From NCBI GenBank assembly GCA_027186245.1, contig CP114484.1, positions 12,596,001 to 12,660,000 on the forward strand: a DNA stretch of 64,000 nucleotides, read 5' to 3'. A program made the translations under genes and the position numbers. A model generated the notes under the pieces. The model did not search any database. It was not told where the DNA came from and saw nothing but the letters and a program-made list of their open reading frames with translations. The first letter of the stretch is position 1; the number at the start of each line of letters is the position of its first letter. Below are positions 10,670-21,907 of the stretch, in pieces. The stretch is from Coriaria nepalensis. Its lineage: Eukaryota; Streptophyta; Magnoliopsida; Cucurbitales; Coriariaceae.

Positions 10670-13039
10670 AATTCTTAGGAATAGGGATTCTCTATTTCGT
10701 ACACTTTGTAAATCTTCAAATCTGCATTTGCTTTATAATGTTGATTTTTAGTGCCAAAAAGATCTTGTATTGCTCTTTAAAGTCCTAAATCATGCACCGC
10801 GCGCGACAGTATAGGCGGTTAACCGTTAATAACTACTATACTGGGTTCGAAAACATAGAAGGTGTCGTTAATTTGATGGAGCATACCAAGATAAGTCATG
10901 TCGTCACATAGGTCGATATTAATTTATAAGAAACAATTGGGCCTTGACTCGCTGTGCGGGTTGGGCCTATGTAATCACTGAAACGCAAATTCCGAGCGAT
11001 TTGGAAATCGCTGGCAAATCCCATTTTACAGACAAGACCATCGTTGTACGATCGAAATGTTGAATATTGATTAGTGAGGAAAGTAAAAAGAGTGGGAAAG
11101 AGAATCGGGTTGAAAAGTGAATGTTACCTATCCGATTTGTCGTGTTCAGGGATACATGCACCTCCAACATCTGACACTACGCATATGCACGTGTCCCTCA
11201 CATGACCAAGTAGTTTAATTATTACAAAATTAATAAACGTTAATTTATTAGGTTGGACATCCATATCATCACATAAGTGGGATGAATTTTCTATAATTAT
11301 TTGCAGTTGAATTTCTGGTAGACGACCTCGTGCGTTCAAATCCTATTTCTCTTCTACTACTACAACTAGATAACGACCTTTCCTCTCCCGTGGTTAGGCA
11401 GCAATGAGTGGATAATATTAATTTAGTACATGTGTTACTTTAAGCCATAAATAAAAATAAATTTTATTTTTATTATAAAATATTTATTTTATTTTATTTT
11501 GAAATTAATTACTAAATAAAATAATTGATAAAAAAAAAATTATATAATTTTTAAAGAGCTACTTTTTTTTTTTTAATATGAGATAAATATATTATCACAT
11601 ATAATAAAAAAAATATGTGATATTATTTTTAATATATATAAATATTTTTTATTCGTGTGATGAATAATATATGTCGCGGTTATTATAATTATATATTGTA
11701 TCTAATTCTAATATTATATAAAAATTTGAATTTATATTTTAAAATTATTTGAGAATATTATATCTTAATAGACATATTAAAATAAAAGTTTAGATTTCTA
11801 TATATTATTAAAATTAAACCCAACACGTAATATTATTAACCATTAGATATGCTATATGTTACGCGTAGTATCAAAACAATATCACATGAGATATGACGCG
11901 TTAATAATATATTTATCTCACATCAAAAATAAAATTATTAAAAAATTAATATATAATTAATTTTTCTCGTTATTAATTAATTTTAAAATAAAAATTCAAA
12001 TTTTTTACGAGTACATGACACCATTTATGAACGTAGGATTTCCAATTAAGAATTTCTTAAACACTCAAAAAATCCTATTCGTCATGCGTCATCAGATCAC
12101 TAGTTCTACTCCCAAAAGCGAAGGAAGGCATTAGCCATCGTAATGGAAAACAATTCGTCAAACTGATCGTGATCTTTTCTGCCTTTCAAACTTCCATCTC
12201 TTTGTACAAAATATCAACAACACGTTTGAATTATTTTAATGGAAAACGTTGCCGTATTGTGGTGGTTAGATAGAGTGAACAGAAAGAATAGTTATAATAA
12301 TTTGGTAGCAGTTGAGTGTCTAAACAATAATTACGCCAAATCAAGAATATGTGTATAACTTATGACCTTGTTCTATCAATTATGAAAAAAAATATTAAGA
12401 CAAAACAATAACTAAAGACTTAATTATTGGTTTGACATACGTGCATGCCCAGCGAATAGGCTTCTGAAATGATGACTGCTTACCTTTCAGCCTCAATAAT
12501 TAATATCTATAAGCATGCACGAGCCAAACCAAATTAACACCAGCGTTAAGCAGATTCAGCAGATCTAATGATCGGATCGGATGGCGCATGAATGGACTCA
12601 CTCTCATGTTGAGACACAAGATATAATTACACGAGACAAGCTAATTAAACATTTTAAAACAAAAATAAAATAAGATGTCGTATCTATAGAGAGAAGAGAT
12701 CATTTCATCGTGCTATTCATGGTAGCTGTATACTTTCTTCTATATGTAAACGAAAGTTTAGTAATTTTAGCATTTAAGAAGAAAACTTTGATTATTCAAA
12801 TAAGAATCATTAATAATAATCTGAAAGATGATTTGATATTTGATATGACTGGGTCACTGGGCCTTTTGATAATACTTATAGATTTGAAAAATATGAAATA
12901 ATTATTCTCACTAAAGTTAAAGATATGATAATGCGAAACGCCAAATCGTGGCATCGTTAATTTTGAACCGCAAATATACTTATCGGACCCGGAAACTAGA
13001 AAGGGACTCCTCCTTGTTTTATTGATTTCTAACCTAATT
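10670..13039. other. Intergenic, strongly AT-rich
   Basis: No coding exon is recognised. A nested palindrome (CAGTATAG at 10807, CTATACTG at 10836, with CGGTTAACCG between them) lies near the left end. From 11430 to 12030 the sequence is extremely AT-rich. The short open frames around 10967-11339 and 12710-12901 match nothing I know. Confidence 0.6.
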
Positions 13040-14275
13040 AAGAACCTGAGAATAATACGATTTCATTAATTATAACAAGGATAAAAATAGTAAACTCTAA
13101 ACGGTAAGTCATTTTGACCAAGTCAAATAGTTTAAAAAAAAAAAAAAAAAAACTATCTTAAAATTAACTAGACCATAATATACATACAATAGTGGTAATA
13201 ATATACTTAGTAACTTAACTTAAACATCCCCTCTCGCTAATGTTTTAAAATGATTCAAAACATTTAGCTAGACGATAGATAATGATGTCGTTTTAATCCA
13301 AGAGCCTTTGTAGAACAGTAATTTATGCATACGTTGTCTCAACAGGTTGATGATAGAGTATCTAATATCTGGTCTACTAGCATCCTCCGGATGGTAAATA
13401 GTGATACTACTAGCACCCTACTGATAGAGTTAATTTTCCTATGAAGAGAGCACATATCCGAGAACTATTGATTTTGTTAAACATATCCGCACTAGAAGAA
13501 TATACTACACCCCCGAACAATTCTTTAGACACGAAATTCATAATCCAACTTAAAACTACGGAGTCACACCTATCCCATTGTTGTTGTAAATGATTGCCTG
13601 ATTATGGACGAGTGCATGAACCATCAATCAACCCGATCTTGTTCTTGGCAAGCAGAGCTATAGACATAGTCATGCTCCAATTCACATAGTTCTCTGTACC
13701 GATCAGTAGTTGCAACACCAAATTTATCTCAGGAGCATCTAAAGGATGTATAAAGAGAGGATGACTGTGATCAAGGGCTAAAATCGGTTGATCTGAATTA
13801 GGGCGTATCGACGATTGCATTTGCAGTTGAATTGGGTTTTGATTTGGGGTTAGGGGTGGTGCGTTTTGATCTGGATCCATATAAGTAGATCAATGTCAAT
13901 TCAGAAAGAGTGAAAGAGAAGATAGGGGAAAAACAAAATGTGAGAGATCAGGATAAAAACGAGAGAAAGAGGGAAAATTGACGAAGAATGTAGAACAGTA
14001 ATCTATTGTTTTTCGAGAAAATTAATGAGAGAAGCTTTAATATGATGATAAAATCAGAAGAAAGGTAAAGAGAGATAAAATTATAACAATACAATTTCAT
14101 TAATTGAATAATAATACAGCCGTCAGAATTTACAAGGTTAAATAGTAAAGTCTATAGTCAACAAGCTCTTTTGACAAAAGTGAAAGAGTGAACTACTAAT
14201 TTAAAACCCAAATATACATTCAGACTGTTGTAACAAGGATAAAAATACATTTAATAACTTTAACATAAACATATA
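13040..14275 (-). mobile_element. Ty1/copia retrotransposon relic with diverged flanking repeats
   Basis: A copia-type gag N-terminus at 13602-13880 (minus) is flanked by two similar segments in the same orientation, about 13040-13240 and 14088-14275. Both contain ATTTCATTAATT, then AAATAGTAAA, then TTTTGAC, then ATATACAT, then TTAAACAT or ATAAACAT in the same order. They look like strongly diverged LTRs. The interior is only about 850 bp and holds no protease, integrase or reverse transcriptase, so the element is non-autonomous or deleted. The LTR reading is inference. Confidence 0.5.
13602..13880 (-). pseudogene. Copia gag N-terminal fragment (Retrotran_gag_3-like)
   Basis: The 92-residue frame carries the hallmark of plant copia polyproteins: a Pro/Asn/Gln-rich start, then HPLFIHPLDAPEINLVLQLL, GTENYVNWSMTMSIALLAKN and KIGLIDGSCTRP. 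In intact elements the gag domain continues to a CCHC knuckle; here the frame closes after the GFIDG-like motif. Only this N-terminal part remains. Confidence 0.85.
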
Positions 14276-14301
14276 AGTAGCCGTAATATAGCAATTGATC
14301 A

Positions 14302-15390
14302 TCACAACTTGTCAGAATCCAAGAAAAACGCTAGAGATTCAAGATCAAAATTGCGATCATCGTCCTCTATGCAGCTATTCCTAATACTCCAGTCCATTAG
14401 CATTGGACCCTCTAAAGGATCACAGTACTCCGCTGGACCAATATTGAAAAGGCTACTCATATCGCGTCCTTGTTCGGCACCATTTTATAGTATTATAGTT
14501 ACTTGCGTGATCAAACTGACCATCCGTCGCGAAAAAATCCGAGAAAATCATATTATGATCGATCATTGTATGATGGTCTGACTTCGGGTGAAGACTATTT
14601 AAGAATGAACTTTTATGATGATGATGATGTTCAGCTTGAATCTGCAATTCCATCGTTTTGTAGCCGGAGGGTGGGAAATTTAATGTCGGGATCACCGTTC
14701 TGGTGCACTTGATGGCTTTAGTTCTTATAACTCCATTTGCAGGTGGTAGCAGGAGTGGCCGGAGTGGTTCGTCACTGAAATGCTTTCGCTTGGATGATTC
14801 GGCTACCGGTCTAGCTTTCTTTGCCAACACAGTATTCCAATAATTCTTGATTTCATTGTCTGTTCGGCCAGGTAGCCTTCCAGCAATGAGAGCCCACCTG
14901 CATACATGCAAAATCAGCTTATATATATATATATATATAAAAAGAAAAACAAAATAGTGATTATCAGTAACCGTAACTAAGATCTATAACTAACTAGTTA
15001 CCTGTTGCCCAGAAGCCTATGGAGTCTAACGATGAGTTCCTCTTCATCTTTAGATATGTTGCCTCTCTTTATGTCTGGTCTTAGATAATTTAACCATCTT
15101 AGCCTACAACTCTTCCCACATCTTTTCAAACCTGCATTTTTTTTTAATATACAACATTGTATATAATAGTATAAGCTACTTCTAACAAGTTTCAAAAAAT
15201 AGAAATATGTACTGCTAGCCAGTCTAAGTGGAGGGCCATATATATATATATATACATATACCAGCTCTCTTAGGAAGGTCTCGCCAATTGCCTTCTCCAT
15301 GAGCCTTAACATATGATGTTAAAATTTGATCCTCCATGGCAGTCCAGGCTCCTCTGTTTAGTCCTTCTTTGGAGCAGCATGGTCTCCTCC

Positions 15391-15394
<4 letters not shown>
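14302..15394 (-). CDS. R2R3-MYB transcription factor, TT2/subgroup 5 type, apparent C-terminal frameshift
   Basis: Exon 1 is 15394-15262 (133 nt), exon 2 is 15131-15002 (130 nt) and exon 3 starts at 14897, the classic R2R3-MYB layout. R2 begins [20 protein letters not shown]3 carries the bHLH-binding signature ([20 protein letters not shown]). Downstream is [11 protein letters not shown], the subgroup-5 motif of proanthocyanidin/anthocyanin activators. Such MYBs act in the nucleus with bHLH and WD40 partners on flavonoid genes. As read, the frame stops at 14453. In the next frame an open, acidic stretch of about 60 codons runs from about 14485 to the stop at 14302-14304 and includes [15 protein letters not shown], the kind of C-terminus expected here. 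Dropping one base from the T run at 14483-14486 would join the two. This is either a real frameshift or a sequencing error. Start: the first ATG of the family-typical MGRRPCC. Confidence 0.85.

Positions 15395-15422
<28 letters not shown>
15395..15422. repeat. (CT)n / (GA)n microsatellite in the MYB 5' UTR
   Basis: A perfect CT run immediately precedes the start codon of the minus-strand MYB, so on the transcript it is a GA-rich leader ending at the ATG. Confidence 0.9.
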
Positions 15423-15428
<6 letters not shown>

Positions 15429-15441
15429 CTGACTGTCTGGG

Positions 15442-15449
15442 TATTTATA
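15442..15449 (-). promoter_or_regulatory. TATA box of the minus-strand MYB
   Basis: TATAAATA on the minus strand lies about 48-55 bases upstream of the start codon. It would leave a leader of roughly 20-25 bases, made mostly of the GA repeat, if the usual spacing of about 30 bases applies. Confidence 0.55.
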
Positions 15450-18098
15450 AAGTGAAGCAGAGAGTAAATGGTGGGCACGCGCTTGAAAAGCTTGCCAATA
15501 GAGTTGAACGTACAAAGGTCATATGTATAAAGTAGAACAAGTAACGTATTGTATTAGTAAATGAAGTGGGGTTTGGTTGGTTGATTTAGGTATAGATCTG
15601 TAATTTATTTGCATAAAAAATAAATTAGGGGGGATCCTGATTAATAATTTTTTAATATTAATAATAAATAATAATAATTTTTTAAATATATGTAAATTAA
15701 TTTATCACATGAGGCTGGCATTGATCGTACTGTCTTTGTTCGGCCCTTTGTCGCGCACCAAACATGTGCTATATTAAATTGTTATATATATATATATAGT
15801 ATATATATATTACCTTTTTTTTTTTAAATTTTATTTTCTTAGAAAATATTTTCCGTGCTTGACTTTTTGCCCATCTTAAATGTACGATGTTTTAGCGTTC
15901 GGATATTCGGACTGTACAAAATTTTGGACAACTTTGGACAAATGATAGGACTCCTTAAAGTACTATTTTAGGATAAATTTAACTTTTTAAATTATCGTTT
16001 TTCCTTAAAATTATTCTTAAATTAGATTATAATATATTTTCTTTAAATTTTTTATTTATCTTCAATTTATCTAATATATATATATATTTATAACTCTAAA
16101 AATTTATATTTTCTTTTTATATTTTTTTTTTAAATTTATAGTTTTACTCCATTATAGTTTAACTTTTTTATAAATTTTATTTAATTTATAATTTTAAAAA
16201 AAAAATATGAAATATTATTTTCTCTCAATAATTTTAATAATTTTTAATTACTTATCCACCACCTATTTCCATGATTATCTTCTTACTTTTCCAATCATCG
16301 GAAAGCCATGGCGGAACATTATTTTTTTTTAGTTCATTCACCTTTTTCTTATCTCTTTCTCTCCCTTCTCTCTTCTTTCTCTCCCTCTACCTATATTCCT
16401 TATATTCTCTCTCAAATTAACACACAAAAATCTTGATATATATAAATATATATATATATATCTGATATTGAAATCCAACAAAGTGAAAGATATTTTAAAA
16501 CCCTAGTTCCTGATAAAAAAAAATCTTATAATATCTTTTGATTCTCATGGTAAGGTTGAGAGAGAAGAAGAAGAGGGATAGAGGAGAATGAACTAAAAAC
16601 AGTGGTCGACTATGACAGTTTCCAGTGATCCAAAATAAGAGGAAGATACAGTGAGGATCCGGTAGATAGTAAAGTTGTAAATCAAAACATATCAAGTACG
16701 TCAATAGATAGATTTTTCAATATGACATCTCCAATAAATATGGAACACTAATAAACTAATAAGTATATTGGTCGAAGGAGATATCTAATTTATGAAAAAT
16801 TTCAAAAGATATATATAAATTTTGAGATATATATATATATATATATATTATATAGTAGGTCTTAAATTATGTTAGCTTGAGAATTTATATCATAAATAAT
16901 TATTCCTAAAATTAAAAATTTAAGTAACTGTTTGTTAGAATATCTTCCCTTTATTATCAAACACTATCATGTATCCTTTCCTATCAACTTCATCCTTTGC
17001 TGAAGAGTTTGCACACGCTAACAAGAAGCTCCTAGATGACCTCGTTTACCCTATTCGGCAAGTGGCATCTTCTTCTATGTGTCCTCGATCTCTCTTACAT
17101 GTTGGTGAGTGAGCGATTGAAGAGCATGCTTTGTAATCGGGACGTTTCCAAAAATCTCCTCAATCAACTAACGACGTCCCCAAAACTCTTGTTATCATTT
17201 AAGACAAAGCTGTCTTTCTCGACGTGGACGTCAACTATGAATTAAAATTTAATAATATATATATATATTGAAATAAAGTTATTGCTGGAAAATTAATTTT
17301 AGCTTTTTATGAACTTGTTTTATTGTTTTTTTTTTGTTTTTAATACGAGATATCTTTCTCCACATATTTTCGGTGTTGAATTATTAATTTAAGAATAAAT
17401 AATTAGATTATAATATATAAAAAATAAATCTAAAATATAATTCTAAAAATTATAAATAAATAAAAAAGTTTAAACCTATACAGCTTATTTGGACAATCCC
17501 AGGTCGAACTTATTGTATCGTTGGATTCAACACAACCACACAACGTGGTTTGTATCCTTCGTCAAGCGACATTTCAAAAACCGTATGTGTACGACTTACC
17601 AGGACCAGGATAAAGTTTTCTGATCGAGACATCTTTCTAATTTCAATTTCCTAAGCTAAATAGTAAAGAAGTTAAAAGTCAAACGTTTAACTTTTTAAAC
17701 ACGGCATCAAATATTTCAATAAAATCTAAATAATTCAAGGATAAAAACGTCATTGAAATAATTGAGGCTGAATGACACTTGGTTACTTATCTTCTTGCAG
17801 ATTGTTAGCTGCTTTCTGCCTGGCCCGTTAAAGGCTGAAATTTTGGGCTTCATTGATTTGGGCCTTCATTCAAGGTTCGGGAATTCTACTCGGTCTTTCT
17901 TCGTGGAGAAGTCGTGAGGTGAGAAGAACTAACAAACCTGAAACTTGAATACAAATTCCAGAAGTGGTGAATAGATCACACCAAAATGCTTGAAAACATA
18001 ATTAATGTCCCGAGTTATAATATACTCGACAAATTCTTCTGTTGTCTGTGGCTTTACGTGATGATGCGTTTCAATTTTCGACAGATGTGTGTACACCA
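15450..18098. other. Intergenic, AT-rich
   Basis: The sequence shows TA microsatellites near 15783-15810, 16075-16088, 16438-16462 and 16829-16850, and long A/T runs. A more balanced patch around 16980-17240 has short open frames that match no family I recognise. No gene is called. Confidence 0.6.
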
Positions 18099-18165
18099 CC
18101 ACACCGCACCGCACCGCACCGCACCGCACCGCACCGCACCGCACCGCACCGCACCGCACCGCACC
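18099..18165 (+). repeat. (CACCG)n pentanucleotide microsatellite
   Basis: About thirteen near-perfect CACCG units form a GC-rich island in AT-rich surroundings. The array is bracketed by the same 12-base word, GTTTCAATTTTC, at 18068 and 18170. Frames across it read as short peptide repeats on both strands, which is an effect of the repeat and not a gene. Confidence 0.95.
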
Positions 18166-19379
18166 AGCTGTTTCAATTTTCAAATGCAATTAGACAATTC
18201 AGAAATTTTTAATTTTAATTTTATATATAGCTTCATAATATTTATTGATATATAAAAAATATTCAATACATTATATCATGAATTTAATATTAATCGATCG
18301 TATTTAAAATTATATTTAAAATTGATTAAATTAAGTTAAAAAATTTAATGTGATTGTTAAAATGGTGAAGTTAATTAATTTCGGTTACTTGAATAAATTT
18401 CTAATGGTGAAATTCATATTAATTATAAGATGATTAAATAAGTGGAGATTTAATTTGGATTAATGACATGATACAAGAAAGAATCATTGATTACATGTAC
18501 AATGATCACTCAAGATATGATATCAACTATCCAGAAACAAGATAAAAATTATTCCTATCACATAAAGTTCGGTCGAAAATGGAGGGAAGGAGATAGAAAG
18601 TTGTTTGGATGGATCTAGACCTCGTTCTAACCGGGTTCGATCAAAATTCAAAGGGAAATAGAAGGTCATGCCATCAACCATTTGTCTATAAATAGAAAGT
18701 TTTAGTGAAGTACAAAATGCATCCTTTCGATTAGAAAAAATCACTAATACTCTCAAACACTTACCGATAAAAAATCGAGTTGTAATTTTTATTTATGCTC
18801 CAGCTATTTTCCAACATTTATTATTTTCTCATCCGAGCGAGAGTTTCAATATGTCATTCACGGATTGAACGTCTTTTTCTATTTTATTGTTTATTCCTTT
18901 AATTTATTGCATCTTAGGTAGGAGTAGGAATAATGTAAATTTTATTTTCGTCATTAATTTTTATTTTAATCAAAATTTTCATGAGTTGATCATTCTTTCA
19001 AATAATTTCTTTTAATTAATTATCTTCTATTTATTTCATGTTTAATATTTCAACGTTTCATTTTTGTAATTGTTATCCATTTATTTTTAGCTTTTAACTT
19101 AGTCCGTTTGTCAGTGGATACATCGAAAAGAAATTATGACCTAGATTAATCTCAAATCCTTCGCATATTTATCATAATAGTTAGATATAATTTCCTAAGC
19201 AAAATAGCAACAAATGTATTACTTACATTTAAATTTTTAATTGATAGTTTGAAATTCACTTTAAATTTCTCACACACCCGCATTTATTATAGTATTTAGT
19301 TGACCTTTTTACATTTATTAGTCGGATATTTAAGACCATACGATTTTTGAGGCTAAAAGTAAATTATTATGCGGCGACG
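18166..19379. other. Non-coding, possibly LTR-derived
   Basis: AT-rich DNA. A TATA-like CTATAAATAG at about 18685, followed by a long T-rich tract, could be the U3/R part of a decayed LTR belonging to the gypsy relic downstream. No second LTR copy was found, so this is only a possibility. Confidence 0.3.
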
Positions 19380-20700
19380 GATTTTCTCGTCATCAATCAA
19401 TTGGCATGAGCAATGGGACCTTAGTGGGACCTTAGTGGGATTATTGGATTCTAAGTACCGAAGTTTTTTATTTTTATTTTTTTTCCTTAAGGTAACCGTA
19501 AAAAATCTTACGGTCGAACAAGGCCATAAATTTTCGTCGATAGATTTTCTCGACGTCAACAAATTAGGAACACGCTAGTAGGATTTTTTACGGGTGAACT
19601 GTTATAAGTTTTTCAAATGGTCTGATGATTATAGAGTCATAGTCAAGATCCAATATTGAGGCGGTCTCCACTGCCTCGCCTGACTGACAGCCACGAAGAC
19701 AACCCGCTTCAAGTGAAATCCATCTCTCCTACCCCTATGTCGTCTTAGTATAATATCCTAAAGTAGTTGGAGAAAGAGGCTGCCTCAACCCCCAGAATCG
19801 GCCACATTCTCATTCGGCCCGAGGCACCACAATCTGGTCCATCCGATAGGTTGATGAACCGAATGGCTAGAGGCAGCCGAAAGACAGCCGAAGACAACAA
19901 CATACCATTTTCTTGGCAATTTAGAATGGGCTCGGTCAACACTTACCACCAATCAAGCCGCTTCACCTGCCACTACAATGAGACTGTCATGGGTGGCAAT
20001 TGAATGACCAAACCCAGCCGCCCATATTTAAGGTCGACGGTCATTCAAAGGATAGAGTCGACTAAAGAGAAGCTCCAGCGGCCATCCCAAATCGACCGCC
20101 CGAGCCCTTACTACATCGACCCCAAGTTCGGTCTGATCACCTTCCAAACATAAATAGGCCGAACCATTAGTCAAGGCCAGCCCCACCTCCACCGCCGAAG
20201 AAAAATGTCAATGGATTCCCCAACTGTGCTTTGTTGATGAATCAAAGGCATCAACAACCACTCTTCAAACCAGCTTACGGGCCGCCACCCGCTCTTTATG
20301 TTGGAATACTGCTGGATAATTTTTTCTTAGATTGCGAGACATAGTTCCCACAATAACCCACCGCTCTGTACATGTAGCCGAGGCCTGCCGCTTAACCAGT
20401 GGCTGATAGAGATATCATTTGCAATATCATATAGGAGATGTATGGATTAGCCGCCCGTCAACCATTACGCCCGGTCTACCGTAAGTTGTATCCGAACGAG
20501 GTCGACCAAGAGTCATTTCCCTATAGCTATCGAGACCCCGACTTTATTCTATTCTCTGGAGAAGACCCGATTCAATCAACGATCGAGCACATCGGCCGCT
20601 TCACTATCCAATGTACATAGGCCAACGCCAACAGCCGCCTCTAGTTACGATTATTCACAAATTCTCTCACATGGTAAGCTTTCGCATGGTACACCTTAAG
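19380..20700 (+). mobile_element. Ty3/gypsy retrotransposon relic with gag remnant
   Basis: Base composition rises in GC from about 19640 and stays unlike the AT-rich flanks until about 20700. At 20438-20620 a 60-codon frame reads as gypsy gag: PNEVDQESFPYSYRDPDF, then LFSGEDPIQSTIEHIGRFT. This matches the usual pattern of Tyr-Pro, an aromatic stretch and FxGEDxxxxxEHIxRF. It stops soon after. At 19398 the text TTGGCATGAGCAATGGGACC resembles the leader of plant gypsy elements downstream of the primer-binding site. Other frames in the segment are broken. No protease, RT or integrase is seen. Confidence 0.65.
20438..20620 (+). pseudogene. Gypsy gag fragment
   Basis: This is the recognisable core of the relic: sixty codons that include FSGEDPIQSTIEHIGRFT. 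A stop codon follows, and the next residues in frame show further stops. Intact gag proteins continue for several hundred residues. Confidence 0.7.
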
Positions 20701-21200
20701 GACCTGATAGATAGACGGATAAAAGAGTGAAAAGATTGTTCACAAACACGAACCCTTAAACAAAAACAAAAAATTGATAATAGAACACCCTTTTATTCGA
20801 TCTTGGAAAAAAGAAAAATTGCATGGCCTAACTTGTGAAGAGGGAACATGTGGGTCCAGAGAAAATTTGAGAAGTTTGGGATTAAGATTAGGCCAGAAGC
20901 TTAGAGATGCACTGGTCATAACGAAGCTGAACTTCTTGGCATCATAGATCTCTCGTTTATACTCATCATAGGCCTTGTAAGCCTCTACAACTTATCGCCT
21001 TATCTCCGGCAGGTCGACCTTTAGCTAGTTCAGCTCAGTTTCAAAGGCTTTCCTTTAGTCTATTTCTTTTCTATGAGCTTTCAGTTCAACCTTAGACAGA
21101 AACCGGTGGCTGCAGTCAATATGTAAGCACGGGCACATTTGTAATTTGGAAAGTCGTAAAATGCATGCATGGTCAATTGGTTTGTTGACAAAAATGGTAG
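20701..21200. other. Flank of gypsy relic, no gene
   Basis: Moderately GC-balanced DNA that may still be transposon-derived at its left end. No frame can be assigned to a known family. Confidence 0.4.
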
Positions 21201-21370
21201 TTGTTATTCGATATGTAATGAACACCCCTCCGATTTAACAAAAGTGTACATTTTCCTCCAAAAAAGATTGCTCCCCCAAGTTGTTACTCGATATGCTTTC
21301 ATTATTGGCGCTTAGGCTGTACCCAAAAAAAAAGGTGTACATTTTCCTCCAAAAATGCTTGCTCCAGGTC
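21201..21370 (+). repeat. Imperfect tandem duplication, about 80-90 bp
   Basis: Two words recur in the same order: TTGTTATTCGATATG at 21201 with TTGTTACTCGATATG at 21281, and GTGTACATTTTCCTCCAAAAA at 21244 and 21335. The offsets are 80 and 91 bases, so the second copy carries an insertion. It lies about 540-700 bases upstream of the plus-strand MYB at 21908. Confidence 0.85.
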
Positions 21371-21810
21371 ATCATTTTCGTTCACCCGACAAGCAGTGGG
21401 AAGGAAACAAAAAAAGTGCAACTAACTTTCAAGTTCAAATATTCAAAGACCGTACATGAAAGTTTAGTTGCTTAAGAGTGGTAGTTGAAATTTTGTCCTA
21501 ACCCTCTCTCTTTCCTTAACGAATCATCACTCTCACAATTCACGAATCTCCATGCAATTTTAATCTAATTAATCAAAATCCAATTAATTATAATAAACCT
21601 TGACAGTCAGAAAATACACGAGGCCCACCACGACGTCACATGCACCCGAACCACTTGTGATCGATAATAAATACTAGAAAAATAAATTAAAAATGAAAAG
21701 AAAATTCAGAATCAAGCACGTTGGCTTTCTAAGGATACGTAAAATATTTGTGGTGTATAATAATAATAATAATAATAAATAAAATAGATGAGTAAAAGCT
21801 TCGGCCTATC

Positions 21811-21817
21811 TATAAAG
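21811..21817 (+). promoter_or_regulatory. TATA box of the MYB at 21908
   Basis: TATAAAG lies 97 bases before the start codon. A GT microsatellite sits in the predicted leader at about 21870-21884. Confidence 0.5.
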
Positions 21818-21907
21818 AAAGAACAAGAACGGCATCTTCTTTGTGGTGAAAATTAAACTTAGACACTCTGTGTGTGTGTGTGTCGGGAGAGTTGCAAAAA
21901 CAGAAAA

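Noticed and set aside
11334..11342. GTTCAAATC, an exact RNA polymerase III B-box match
   Set aside because: No A box at the right distance, no tRNA fold and no poly(A) or flanking duplication, so a SINE is not supported.
16980..17245. More balanced-composition patch with a 69-codon frame
   Set aside because: The predicted peptide matches no family I know and the flanks give no exon structure; possibly old transposon DNA.
17929..18255. Open frames on both strands through the CACCG array that read as peptide repeats
   Set aside because: Any pentamer array without stops gives long frames in several phases. There are no splice sites, family similarity or codon signal outside the array.
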